Shown here: positions 9,359-17,645 of the stretch, one piece after another
Layout of the letters: each line of letters begins with the position of its first letter
Numbering within the stretch: the first letter of the stretch is position 1
From: BOG-908 sp965198855
GTDB taxonomy: Bacteria; Pseudomonadota; Alphaproteobacteria; Acetobacterales; Acetobacteraceae
DNA: 64,000 bases
NCBI GenBank assembly: GCA_965198855.1
Contig: CBDAPZ010000002.1
Coordinates: forward strand, 682,001-746,000
Direction: 5' to 3'
Program-made: the position numbers and the translations under genes
The notes under the pieces: model-generated
What the model was told of the DNA's origin: nothing
The model's database searches: none
What the model saw: the letters and a program-made list of their open reading frames with translations, nothing else

Positions 9359-10276
9359 TTATGCTGGTAGTATCGAGGCGTCGGCCGCCCGTAACTCGTC
9401 GATAAACACGCGCAACGCAGGCGGTACGTGGCGATGTCCGGGATAGTAGAGACAGAGGCCCGGAATAGCTGGAGACCAATCTTCAAGTAGTCCGCGCAAG
9501 CGCCCGTCCTGCAGGAATGGCCGCGCTACCCGTTCCGGCACAAACGCGATACCCAGACCGCCGACCGCGGCCTCCACCATCAGTGCGTTATGATTGAGCG
9601 TCAGCATGCCAGGCACCTCCAGAGCAATCTCGGCCAAACCCCGTGCGAACTCCCAGCGATAGGGCTTGCCGCTCGCTAACCGCTGACGAATGCAGCGATG
9701 TCGCCGAAGGTCGTCAGGCGTCATCGGGACGCCATGCTGGGATAGGTAGCCTGGAGATGCTACCGCTAAGAAGCGAGCGTCACCGCCAAATGGAACTGCA
9801 ATCATGTCCTGAGGCACCGCTTCGCGAAGCCGTACTCCTGCATCAAACCCTTCAGCGATGATGTCGATCAGACGGTCTTCGGACACGATGTCGAGCGAGA
9901 CGCGTGGATATCGGTCAAGAAAGCCGGGCACAACGTGGCGCAGCAGCCAGCGCGCGGCAGCTTCAAGCGCGTTGATCCGGACCGTACCGGCGGGGCCTTC
10001 TGCACCATCGCTGACCGCTGCAAGCATGTCATCCAAGTCGCGAAGCGCCGGGATCAGTCGCGCCAGAAGACGGGAACCCGCCTCCGTCGGCGCGACGCTG
10101 CGCGTCGTCCGATTGAGCAGCCGGACCCCGAGCTGCTGCTCAAGTCCGACAAGAGCATGACTGAGCGACGAACGCGACACGCCCAACTCGTCAGCGGCGG
10201 CGCGGAAGCTCCGATGGCGCGCGACAGCCGCAAAAGTCGTCAGGTCGGCAAGCGATGGTTTTGTCATTGGTGTCAA
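9359..10276 (-). CDS. LysR-family transcriptional regulator
   Basis: A 305-residue LysR-type regulator. The winged helix-turn-helix is at about residues 12-70 (FRAAADELGVSRSSLSHAL, then LNRTTRSVAPTEAG), and an effector-binding domain follows. The pattern RINALEAAARWLLRHVVPGF and the C-terminal PPALRVFIDELR put it in the DhnR/CrgA-like branch that often controls a divergent dehydrogenase gene. It is divergent from the SDR gene, with 85 bases between starts, so it probably controls that gene. An alternative start three codons downstream (10267) is possible. Confidence 0.88.
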   Translation of the reverse strand: MTPMTKPSLADLTTFAAVARHRSFRAAADELGVSRSSLSHALVGLEQQLGVRLLNRTTRSVAPTEAGSRLLARLIPALRDLDDMLAAVSDGAEGPAGTVRINALEAAARWLLRHVVPGFLDRYPRVSLDIVSEDRLIDIIAEGFDAGVRLREAVPQDMIAVPFGGDARFLAVASPGYLSQHGVPMTPDDLRRHRCIRQRLASGKPYRWEFARGLAEIALEVPGMLTLNHNALMVEAAVGGLGIAFVPERVARPFLQDGRLRGLLEDWSPAIPGLCLYYPGHRHVPPALRVFIDELRAADASILPA

Positions 10277-10361
10277 TATTTCACCAACCTATGCGGAAAT
10301 GCCACTCTAAACTCAACAGTCCGTCAGCCTTAAGTTTGGGAGAACGTGAGGAGATACAGAC

Positions 10362-11189
10362 ATGAAAACCTGGATGATTACGGGGGCGTCCTCTGGGCTT
10401 GGACGCATCATGACGGAAAGCCTACTCGCCAGGGGCGACAAGGTTGCTGCAACCGTGCGTCGCGCTGACGCGCTCGGTGATCTTGGAACGCGCTATGGTG
10501 ACCAGCTGCGCATCATCGTTGTCGATCTTACCGACACGGATGCGATGCGTCGCGAGGTCGATGCAGCGTTTGCCGCTTTGGGGCGCATAGACGTGGTGGT
10601 CAGCAATGCTGCCTACGGGTTGTTTGGCGCGATCGAGGAAGTCAGCGACACGCAGATCGAACGTCAGATCGCTACGAATCTGATGGCGCCAATCCAATTG
10701 ATCCGGGCCTGTCTGCCGCATTTGCGCCAACAAGGCGGCGGACGCGTGGTGCAAGTGTCCTCGGAGGGCGGTCAAACGACCTATCCCGCCTTCGGCCTTT
10801 ATCATGCGACGAAGTGGGGCATTGAAGGCTTCGTCGAGACCTTGGCAAGGGAAGTCGGACCTTTGGGCATCGATTGCGTCATCGTCGAGCCCGGCCCGAC
10901 GGCCACGAGCTTTAGCAGCAACGTCGATCGCGCGGTTCCTATCGCTGCCTACGATGCAACGCCCGTCGGGGACCTACGCCGAGGATCGTTCGTCGCCAAA
11001 GGCGATGCGCATCGCACCGTAGCAGCCATGATTGCCGCTGCTGACGCAGACCGGCCTCCGCTAAGGCTGGCACTCGGCAGTATCGCCTACGAACGTATCG
11101 AACATGCACTCACGGAACGACTTGAAGCAGTCCGCAAGCAAAAAGACGTTGCACTCGCCGCGGATCGTCAGGAAGCAGCACCATCATAG
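10362..11189 (+). CDS. short-chain dehydrogenase/reductase
   Basis: A 275-residue classical SDR. It has the cofactor loop TGASSGLG (7-14), SNAAYG (81-86), the catalytic serines 133/134, and the Y147-x3-K151 pair (YHATK). The sequence TVRR after the second strand favours NADP(H). The close relatives are oxidoreductases of unknown substrate that are usually paired with LysR regulators. A good ribosome-binding site (GAGGAG) lies about 8 bases before the ATG. The divergent LysR gene is its likely regulator. Confidence 0.88.
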   Translation: MKTWMITGASSGLGRIMTESLLARGDKVAATVRRADALGDLGTRYGDQLRIIVVDLTDTDAMRREVDAAFAALGRIDVVVSNAAYGLFGAIEEVSDTQIERQIATNLMAPIQLIRACLPHLRQQGGGRVVQVSSEGGQTTYPAFGLYHATKWGIEGFVETLAREVGPLGIDCVIVEPGPTATSFSSNVDRAVPIAAYDATPVGDLRRGSFVAKGDAHRTVAAMIAAADADRPPLRLALGSIAYERIEHALTERLEAVRKQKDVALAADRQEAAPS

Positions 11190-11246
11190 ATTGTGCTGCA
11201 ATAGCCGGCCATTAAATCCATCGCCTGAGATCATCGCGCAAGTTAC

Positions 11247-11747
11247 ATGCAGAGAATAACGACGGTCGCATACATCTTCATCGTAGGACTTCTGATCGCA
11301 GTTGGATCAGCGCAGGCAGCCCCGGTCAACAAAGTCTTGGGCACTTGGCGTATGGTGTCGGCGCAGCTCAATCCAGACGGCAAGAACGTTCCCGCGTACG
11401 GCCCGGCGCCCAGGAGTCTTCTCGTCTTCACCGCTGACATGCATGTCATAGAGGTCCTGACCGATTCCACTGTTCCGAAGTTCGCGTCCAACGCACGCGG
11501 CCATGGCACGGCGAAGGAAAACCAAGCAGCCATGGCGGGAAGCATCGGCTGGTTCGGCACCTATACGGTGGATGAAAACGGTGACTTAAGCGGTGATCGC
11601 GTCGAGGGATCAACCTTCCCGAACTGGGTTGGCGACGTGCGCACGCGCAAGGATATACATGTTGTCGTGAACGGAGATCGCATCCTGGAAACTTTCCATC
11701 GGCCCGAGGGGACCGAGATTGTCATTACGTGGCAGCGTGTGCGCTGA
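11247..11747 (+). CDS. secreted lipocalin-like protein (lipocalin_5 type)
   Basis: A 166-residue protein with a Sec signal peptide: a hydrophobic core at about residues 7-20 and an AQA/A cleavage site near residue 24. The mature part starts with LGTWRMVSA and includes LLVFTADMHVIEV and GSIGWFGTYTVDENGD, the small beta-barrel pattern of the lipocalin-like family PF13924. Members are periplasmic or extracellular proteins of unknown ligand. No clear Shine-Dalgarno is visible. It follows the SDR gene by 57 bases and may be co-transcribed with it. Confidence 0.75.
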   Translation: MQRITTVAYIFIVGLLIAVGSAQAAPVNKVLGTWRMVSAQLNPDGKNVPAYGPAPRSLLVFTADMHVIEVLTDSTVPKFASNARGHGTAKENQAAMAGSIGWFGTYTVDENGDLSGDRVEGSTFPNWVGDVRTRKDIHVVVNGDRILETFHRPEGTEIVITWQRVR

Positions 11748-12011
11748 AGCAGCTCGTGCAGTTTCTTAGACGATCGAGGTCTATTACATAGTAAGCTTGC
11801 AGCATCTACGGCCCAGAAGCTTGGCGTCCGTCTCGAAGCCTGATCCGCGATCTTAGACCCGGCCCTCACCGGGCTATGTCAAGCATGCCAATGAAGGAGT
11901 GTTTGACGCAGGATGAGACCGAAAGGGTTTTTTGAAGGTGCCCCGACCCCGGTTTCGGATGTACGAGGTAACATCGCGTTGGCTCCTCTTTCTACCGAAC
12001 AAGGAGCCGTT

Positions 12012-12635
12012 ATGATTGAGACAGCCATCGAGATTCCATCTCCGGAGGGAGCTATAGACGGCTTCTTGATTCAGCCGGAAAAAGCAGGACACTGGCCACG
12101 CGTCCTCTATCTGACCTACATCGTCGGCATTGACGACAGTAGTCGGAGCATGGCCAGGCGCCTCGCCGCCGAGGGCTATGCGGTACTTCTGCCAAACATC
12201 TTCTATCGCAGCGCCAAGCCGCCCATTTTCAACTTCCCCTATGAGATAGGTGACGAGCGTTTTGTTCAACGTATGAACGAGGTTCGTGGACCATTGACGC
12301 CCGACGCTATGGATCGCGATCTTTCCGCATACGTAGATTTTCTGGCAAGGCAGCCGGGTATCCGAGCCAGGGCATTTGGCGTTGTCGGCTTCGGTTTTTC
12401 CGCTCGGATGGCGTTGCGCGCCGCTGCCACGCGACCGGACGAAATTGTCGCTGCTGCATCATTCGACGGCATCTACACCGACGCACCGCACACGCTTCTT
12501 TCTAACGTTAAGGCGCGTCTCTATTTTGGCCCGGCTGAGACCGCCCAAAGTTGGGAAGCGTCAGCGCGTTGTGCGCGGCCGCGCGCCGCCGTCGAGGTCG
12601 CCAGTCGATCGGCCGGATGCTCGGTGTCGTCTTGA
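12012..12635 (+). CDS. dienelactone hydrolase-like protein, truncated and lacking the usual Cys
   Basis: AAGGAG at 12001-12006 is placed correctly for the ATG at 12012. The protein follows dienelactone hydrolases (IEIPSPEGAIDGFLIQP, AAEGYAVLLPNIFYR, then ARMALRAAATRPDEI). Two defects are visible. The nucleophile elbow, normally G-x-C-x-S-G, reads GFGFSA, so the cysteine is replaced by glycine. The C-terminus also leaves the family after KARLYFGPAE and ends in an unrelated Arg/Ala-rich tail, so the catalytic His region is lost. It is probably inactive and could be listed as a pseudogene. The neighbouring oxidase remnant supports local decay. Confidence 0.65.
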   Translation: MIETAIEIPSPEGAIDGFLIQPEKAGHWPRVLYLTYIVGIDDSSRSMARRLAAEGYAVLLPNIFYRSAKPPIFNFPYEIGDERFVQRMNEVRGPLTPDAMDRDLSAYVDFLARQPGIRARAFGVVGFGFSARMALRAAATRPDEIVAAASFDGIYTDAPHTLLSNVKARLYFGPAETAQSWEASARCARPRAAVEVASRSAGCSVSS

Positions 12636-12710
12636 GCGCTTGTGTTTAATTGCGTTTAAAAATCGAGTCGAGAAGATCGGTCAGCTTTTTGTAAGCGTGC
12701 TCGGGCGCTG

Positions 12711-13056
12711 AAAGGGGGCGGCGGCGGCACATTCGGGGTCGTGACCAGGCTGACCTTGCGGACACATGATTTACCCGCCTTGTTCAGTCTCGTTCATTGG
12801 TCCGTCACCTCTGGACGGCGCCCGAGACGATGCCGCACGTATCAAAGCGGCAATGACGGCGCTGCGCGCGGCCGGAGCCGGGAGCTATCTCTCAGAATGC
12901 GACTACGGACTTGTTGATTGGCAAAACGCATGCTGGGGCGAGCATTGGCCTCAGCTGAGCGTGATCAAGGCGCGCTATGATCCGGATGGGCTGTTTGTCG
13001 TCCATCATGGCGTGGGGAGCGAGGAGTGGAGCGCGGATGGGTTTGTGCGTGTGTGA
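12711..13056 (+). pseudogene. BBE-type FAD-linked oxidase, C-terminal remnant
   Basis: Two pieces of a berberine-bridge-type flavoprotein remain. One frame from 12711 reads GGGTFGVVTRLTLRTHDLP, the end of the FAD_binding_4 domain. A second frame from about 12815 reads LDGARDDAARIKAAMTALR and YLSECDY, followed by WQNACWG, the C-terminal BBE domain that holds the substrate side. The N-terminal FAD domain is missing, the middle is deleted and the pieces are out of frame. It ends at a TGA (13054-13056) just before repeat copy A. Confidence 0.7.
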
Positions 13057-13063
13057 AGAAAGA

Positions 13064-13215
13064 AGGAAGCAGTTCTTTTTTGAAAAAAAGAACCAAAAAA
13101 CTTTTATGATATGGCGTACGCTGCCGGATGGCAGCCACGACAGCTTAATTCTGCAGATAGCTTAAAACATCAAAGTCTTTTGCTTCTTTTCTTCAGAAAA
13201 GAAGACCTTTCTTCC
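13064..13215. repeat. bipartite palindromic repeat, copy A (full, reversed core)
   Basis: Two AT-rich hairpin arms flank a GC-rich core. The left arm has a GTTC...GAAC stem; the right arm has a CTTC...GAAG stem. The core contains ACGCTGCCGGAT and CGACAGC, which is the reverse complement of the core in copy D. The left edge lies 7 bases after the oxidase remnant's TGA and the right edge abuts the TAA of the dioxygenase gene. It may act as a terminator between these convergent genes. Confidence 0.85.
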
Positions 13216-14001
13216 TTACACACGAAACACGTAATCAGCGCCCGCCTCGCGTTCGATATCTGGCGGAAACGCAGCATGCTTGTCTGCGTAGTAGGCCGCG
13301 CGGTGATCGCCTGCCGATGCCAGATTATACGTCAGATAGAGAAGTCGGCGCGGGAGTGAGGTAAAGTTTGGTTTGGAGGCATGCGGCGCGTAGCTGTCGA
13401 AGAAGATCACGTCGCCTGGCTGTGTAGGCAACGGGGTCAGCGCCAATCCGTTTTCGTCCAGCGGTTTCCATTCTTCGCCGATCAAGCCGTCGCGGTGGCG
13501 GCCAGGCACCATTTCCAGACAGCCGTTTTCGAGCGTTGCAGCATCGATGGTGACCAGTGCTGTGACGAACAGGTTTGCATAGCGGCTCCAGCCGGCCTGC
13601 TGGTCCTGGTGCGCCTTGAATCCGGGCCCGCCGGGCATCTTGAAGTTGATCTTGTCCTTGAACAGGACGACGGGTCCGCCCATCAGTGCAGCGGTCCAGT
13701 GCGGCAGGCTGTCGTGGCGGACCAAGTCGTCCATCTCGGCGTGGTAGGGACAGAAATTCTCGATACGCTGTATCACGCGGCGGCCGGGTTCGGTCAGGCT
13801 ATCCTCGTGATAGACCCAGTGGCGGCCTGGCACTTCCGGTGCGTGCTGCAGCGCTTCAGTCCAAGCCAGCACATCTTTCATCTGCTGCGGGCTGAAGAAG
13901 TTCGGCACCACCAGGAAGCCGTCTTCGTGCATGCGGGCCACTTCGTCGGCGGTCGGCATGCGGCTCGCGGCACAGCTTGCCTGCAGCGTCGCAGTGCTCA
14001 T
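13216..14001 (-). CDS. PhyH-family 2-oxoglutarate dioxygenase, possible AEP hydroxylase
   Basis: A 261-residue Fe(II)/2-oxoglutarate oxygenase. The iron ligands are H131, D133 (KAHQDQ) and H207 (APHASK); R218 or R219 should bind 2-oxoglutarate. FKDKINFKMPGG (115-125) precedes the metal site. The family includes PhnY and TmpA, which hydroxylate 2-aminoethylphosphonate (AEP) or its N-methylated form. No PhnZ/TmpB-type cleavage enzyme is adjacent, so a role in tailoring a phosphonate head group to the 1-hydroxy form is more likely than breakdown. Its start overlaps the nucleotidyltransferase stop by four bases (ATGA), which implies coupled translation. Substrate is inferred from context. Confidence 0.78.
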   Translation of the reverse strand: MSTATLQASCAASRMPTADEVARMHEDGFLVVPNFFSPQQMKDVLAWTEALQHAPEVPGRHWVYHEDSLTEPGRRVIQRIENFCPYHAEMDDLVRHDSLPHWTAALMGGPVVLFKDKINFKMPGGPGFKAHQDQQAGWSRYANLFVTALVTIDAATLENGCLEMVPGRHRDGLIGEEWKPLDENGLALTPLPTQPGDVIFFDSYAPHASKPNFTSLPRRLLYLTYNLASAGDHRAAYYADKHAAFPPDIEREAGADYVFRV

Positions 14002-14795
14002 GGTGCAAGCTCCGGCAACAGCGCGCGTGCCTTGAGGACGTCTTCGGGGAAGTCGATCTCGGTCCAGGGCAGCGTGCTGATGTCTTCGAAGCCGAAACGT
14101 TGCGGGTCGCTGGCCTGTATCATGTCGCGCAGGGGTTCTTCGTATTCCTGGTTGCGGCGTCCCGTCTCGACATAGGCTTCGACGCGGGCTGCCATTTCGG
14201 CGGCGGCTTTTGGCGAGAAACGGAAAAAGCCGACTGATTCGCCATGCCAATCGTAGCTGGCTGTGGGGATTTTTCGCAGATCGACGATGGTGTCGCCGCG
14301 GACGCAGAGCTTTACCGGTTCATCGCCGGGCTCGATGTTGCGGTCGCATAACAGACAATCTTGATGCTTGCTGTGCAGGAGCCGTTCAAGCATGCGGCGG
14401 TCGTATAGCACGTCTGCGTCCATCAGGAGCGTCGGTTCAGTGCGCCGCAGCGAATCGCGCGCGGTCCAGAGCGAAACCACGCTGCCCTCGCGGAAATCGG
14501 GGTTCAAGACGGTCGTCACATTGAGGCCGGTGGCCGTTTCGGCTATGGCGGCGCGCACCTCTTCGGCACGGTAGCCGACGACGATCGTGACGCTCGCGAC
14601 GGCGGTTTGCTCAAGCAGAAAGAGATGCCGCTGCAACAGGGTGCGACCGCCGAGTTCCAGCAATATCTTGGGTTTATGGTCGCTATTGGGGGCTTCGCTT
14701 CCCAAGCGACGGCCGACACCGGCGGCCAGGATGATCGCGTGCAAACCTTGTGGTGCAGACGACACGCGTGTCACCTTCCTGTCATCGAATGTCAT
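13998..14795 (-). CDS. nucleotidyltransferase, phosphonate/phosphocholine type
   Basis: A 265-residue NTP-transferase. It has the nucleotide-binding motif LAAGVGRRLG (23-32), KPK (41-43), a metal-binding DAD in LLMDADVLYD, and a C-terminal WTEIDFPEDV of the kind found in cytidylyl- and sugar-nucleotidyltransferases. Such enzymes activate a phosphate or phosphonate with CTP. The ATG at 14795 fits the family start; sequence further upstream does not. It shares a 76-base divergent promoter region with the PEP mutase fusion and overlaps the dioxygenase gene. It may activate the hydroxylated head group or an alternative one; the exact substrate is uncertain. Confidence 0.8.
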   Translation of the reverse strand: MTFDDRKVTRVSSAPQGLHAIILAAGVGRRLGSEAPNSDHKPKILLELGGRTLLQRHLFLLEQTAVASVTIVVGYRAEEVRAAIAETATGLNVTTVLNPDFREGSVVSLWTARDSLRRTEPTLLMDADVLYDRRMLERLLHSKHQDCLLCDRNIEPGDEPVKLCVRGDTIVDLRKIPTASYDWHGESVGFFRFSPKAAAEMAARVEAYVETGRRNQEYEEPLRDMIQASDPQRFGFEDISTLPWTEIDFPEDVLKARALLPELAP

Positions 14796-14830
14796 TGTAA
14801 GACCCCAGAGGCGGGAGTATGGACGTTCGC

Positions 14831-14844
14831 TGACCGTTCGGTCA
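14831..14844. promoter_or_regulatory. palindromic operator candidate in the divergent phosphonate promoter
   Basis: TGACCGTTCGGTCA is a perfect 6-bp inverted repeat around a 2-bp spacer. It sits in the 76 bases between the starts of the nucleotidyltransferase and PEP mutase genes. A wider pair, GTATGG (14817-14822) and CCATAC (14853-14858), encloses it. The ACCGnnCGGT form is common among TetR-type operators. No regulator gene lies in the locus, so the binding protein is unknown. Confidence 0.45.
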
Positions 14845-14871
14845 AACCTCCTCCATACCGAGACATATCCA

Positions 14872-16503
14872 GTGCCAGACCAAGTTCCAGTGACCAGCGC
14901 ATCGCTTCGTGGGTTGTCGCGTCCGGCCGAATTGCGGTCGCTGCTTTTCTCGCCTGAGCTATCGTTCCTGATGGAGGCGCATAGCGGGCTTTCGGCGAAG
15001 ATTGTCGAGGAGGCCGGGTTCGGCGGCATCTGGGCGTCGGGGCTTGCGATCTCCGCGTCGTTGGGGTTGCGTGACAACAACGAGGCGTCGTGGACTCAGG
15101 TGCTCGACGTGCTGGAATTCATGGCCGATGCCAGCACGCTGCCGATCCTGGTGGATGGCGATACCGGCTATGGCAATTTCAACAATGTGCGCCGCCTGGT
15201 GCGCAAGCTCGGCGAACGCGGCATTGCCGGCGTTTGTCTTGAAGACAAACTTTTCCCGAAGACGAATTCCTTTATCGGCGAGCGGCAGGAACTGGCGGAT
15301 ACCGAGGAATTCTGCGGCCGCATCCGTGCGGGCAAGGATGCGCAAACCGACGGTGATTTCTGCATCGTTGCGCGCACCGAGGCGCTGATTTCCGGCCATT
15401 CGATGGAGGAGGCGTGGCGGCGTGCGGAAGCCTATCACGCGGCTGGTGCGGATGCGATCCTGGTGCATTCCAAACGCAGCGATGCTGTCGAGATCACCGG
15501 GTTCATGGCGCGATGGGATGGACGTTGCCCGATCGTGGTGGTGCCGACGATGTATTACGCGACACCGACCGACGCGCTGCGGGATGCCGGCATTTCAACC
15601 ATCATCTGGGCAAACCATCTGGTGCGCGCATCGATCACCGCGATGCGCGAGACCGCGCGGGTAATTGCAGAGACGCATTCGGTGATGGAGATCGAGGATC
15701 GCATCACCAGCGTGCGCGAGATTTTCAGGCTCACCGGCAATGACGAACTGGAGGAAGCCTCGCGTCGCTATCTGCCGCTGAGCCGGAACGTGCATGGCGT
15801 CGTGCTGGCCGCTTCGCGTGGTGCTGCGCTGGGTGATTTCACTGCGAGCCGACCGAAATGCCTGGTGGATATCCGGGGCAAGACGCTGCTGCACCGCCTT
15901 CTCGAAACGCTGGGTGAAGGCGGCGTGCATGATGTGACGGTGGTGCGCGGGTTTGGGCGCGAGCAGGTGGCGCCGAACGGATTTCGCGTGGTCGACAATC
16001 TCGACTTTGCGGAAACCGGAGAGGCGGCGTCGCTTGCCTGCGCCATGCCGCGGCTGCACGGCGAGATCGTGGTCTCCTACGGGGATGTGCTGTTCAAGCG
16101 CTACATACTCGATGGGCTGCTCGCTTCGTCCGCCGAGATCACGGTGGTGGTCGATTCGTCGCTGCGTGTGCATGCCAATCCGCGTGATCTTGTCGGCGCC
16201 GACCGGCTCAACACGGCGTCGTATCTCGACGACCAGCCGCCGCGGCTTTCCGGCGTTGAAGTGGCGCCCGAGGCGGCGGCCGGCGAGTGGATCGGGCTGA
16301 TGCATGCAAGTGCTGCCGGCACCGAGTTGCTGCGTGCGGAGCTTGCGGCGATGGCGGCGGATGGCACGTTGCCAAAGGCCGATCTGCTAGAGGTGATGGA
16401 CAGGCTGCGCGCCCGCTGCGAGGTGGCGGTGCATTACATCGCCGGGCACTGGCTCGATGTCGACACGCTGAACGACCTGGCCGAAGCGCGGAATTTCTCC
16501 TGA
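14872..16503 (+). CDS. pepM: PEP mutase fused to a nucleotidyltransferase domain
   Basis: A 543-residue bifunctional protein. Residues about 20-290 are phosphoenolpyruvate mutase, which makes the C-P bond of phosphonopyruvate: DGDTGYGNF (95-103) and the diagnostic EDK-x5-NS (EDKLFPKTNS, 124-133) are both present. Residues about 308-540 are a nucleotidyltransferase with LAASRGAALG (312-321), RPKCL and SYGDVLF. The usual LAAG is LAAS here. This domain order matches PntC-type enzymes that make CMP-AEP. There is no upstream ATG that fits; GTG at 14872 is used, with GTG at 14890 equally possible. The gene overlaps the decarboxylase start by one base. Confidence 0.9.
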   Translation: MPDQVPVTSASLRGLSRPAELRSLLFSPELSFLMEAHSGLSAKIVEEAGFGGIWASGLAISASLGLRDNNEASWTQVLDVLEFMADASTLPILVDGDTGYGNFNNVRRLVRKLGERGIAGVCLEDKLFPKTNSFIGERQELADTEEFCGRIRAGKDAQTDGDFCIVARTEALISGHSMEEAWRRAEAYHAAGADAILVHSKRSDAVEITGFMARWDGRCPIVVVPTMYYATPTDALRDAGISTIIWANHLVRASITAMRETARVIAETHSVMEIEDRITSVREIFRLTGNDELEEASRRYLPLSRNVHGVVLAASRGAALGDFTASRPKCLVDIRGKTLLHRLLETLGEGGVHDVTVVRGFGREQVAPNGFRVVDNLDFAETGEAASLACAMPRLHGEIVVSYGDVLFKRYILDGLLASSAEITVVVDSSLRVHANPRDLVGADRLNTASYLDDQPPRLSGVEVAPEAAAGEWIGLMHASAAGTELLRAELAAMAADGTLPKADLLEVMDRLRARCEVAVHYIAGHWLDVDTLNDLAEARNFS

Positions 16504-17645
16504 TGCTGACAGCAGGCGCGGTCCTGCAGAGTGCGGGGGCTGCCGGGTTCAGCGTCTATGCCGGGGTGCCGTGCAGCTTCCTTACGCCGTTGATCAATCG
16601 CGTTGCCGGCGATCGCGGGCTGCGGAGCATCGGTGCGGCCAGCGAGGGCGAGGCGGTGGCGATTGCCGCCGGCGCTTGGCTCGCGGGTCGGCAGACGGTG
16701 GTGATGTGCCAAAACTCCGGCCTGGGAAATGCGGTTAATCCACTGACCTCGCTCAATGCGCCGTTCCGTATTCCCACCTTGATGATCGTGACCTGGCGCG
16801 GGCAGCCGGGCATCGCCGACGAGCCGCAACATGCGCTGATGGGCGAGATCACCCAGGATCTGCTGTCGCTGATGCGGATAAGCCACGCGCCGTTCCCGCA
16901 GGATCAAGCAGCGCTGGAAGGTGCCTTCGTCCATGCGCGGGCCGAGATGGATCGCACCTCGCTGCCCTTCGCGTTCGTCATGCAGAAGGGTGATCTCGCG
17001 GAGGAGACGCTGAACGAGCCGGTGCGTCCGCATCCGGGCGCGGGCCAAAGCAGCGATCTTTCCGAGCCGGGTGCGCGTCCGAGCCGGGTGGAGATTCTGG
17101 CGCGGCTGCTGGAGCTGGCACCGGAAGAGGCGCCGGTGATCGCGACGACCGGCAAGACCGGACGTGAGCTGTTCACCTTGCAGGACCGTGCGCAGCATCT
17201 CTACCAGGTGGGTTCGATGGGATGTGCGGCACCCATGGGCCTTGGCGTGGCGCTGATCACCGGGCGTCGCGTGATCGTTCTGGATGGGGACGGTGCTGCG
17301 CTGATGAAGCTGGGGGCCATGGCCACGATCGGCGCGTATCAGCCAGCGGGCCTTTTGCACATTGTTCTCGATAACGGCGTGCATGATTCCACGGGCGGCC
17401 AGGCGACGGTTTCCGCGACCGTCGATTTCGCCGGCGTGGCAATCGCCTGCGGTTATGCGCACGCCTTCAGCTGCGACAGCGTGGCCGGATTTGCCGCGGC
17501 GTTCGCGCAGGCGCTGAAGCAGTCCGGCCCGGTCCTGCTGCATGTGCGCATCCGGCCGGGGTCGATGGAGAAACTCGGGCGGCCGACGATCGCGCCGCAC
17601 GAGGTGGCGCGGCGCTTCCGCGACTTCGTGTGTCAACCGGCCTGA
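16503..17645 (+). CDS. ppd: phosphonopyruvate decarboxylase
   Basis: A 380-residue thiamine-diphosphate enzyme that decarboxylates phosphonopyruvate to phosphonoacetaldehyde, the step that makes C-P bond formation irreversible. The N-terminal domain has YAGVPCSFLTPLIN and ASEGEAVAIAAG, which holds the cofactor-activating Glu. The C-terminal domain has the ThDP/Mg motif GDGAALMK followed about 30 residues later by LDNGVHDSTGGQ. Length and order are normal for Ppd. Its ATG shares one base with the stop of the PEP mutase fusion (TGATG), so the two are translationally coupled. It overlaps the convergent transaminase gene by 13 bases. Confidence 0.93.
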   Translation: MLTAGAVLQSAGAAGFSVYAGVPCSFLTPLINRVAGDRGLRSIGAASEGEAVAIAAGAWLAGRQTVVMCQNSGLGNAVNPLTSLNAPFRIPTLMIVTWRGQPGIADEPQHALMGEITQDLLSLMRISHAPFPQDQAALEGAFVHARAEMDRTSLPFAFVMQKGDLAEETLNEPVRPHPGAGQSSDLSEPGARPSRVEILARLLELAPEEAPVIATTGKTGRELFTLQDRAQHLYQVGSMGCAAPMGLGVALITGRRVIVLDGDGAALMKLGAMATIGAYQPAGLLHIVLDNGVHDSTGGQATVSATVDFAGVAIACGYAHAFSCDSVAGFAAAFAQALKQSGPVLLHVRIRPGSMEKLGRPTIAPHEVARRFRDFVCQPA

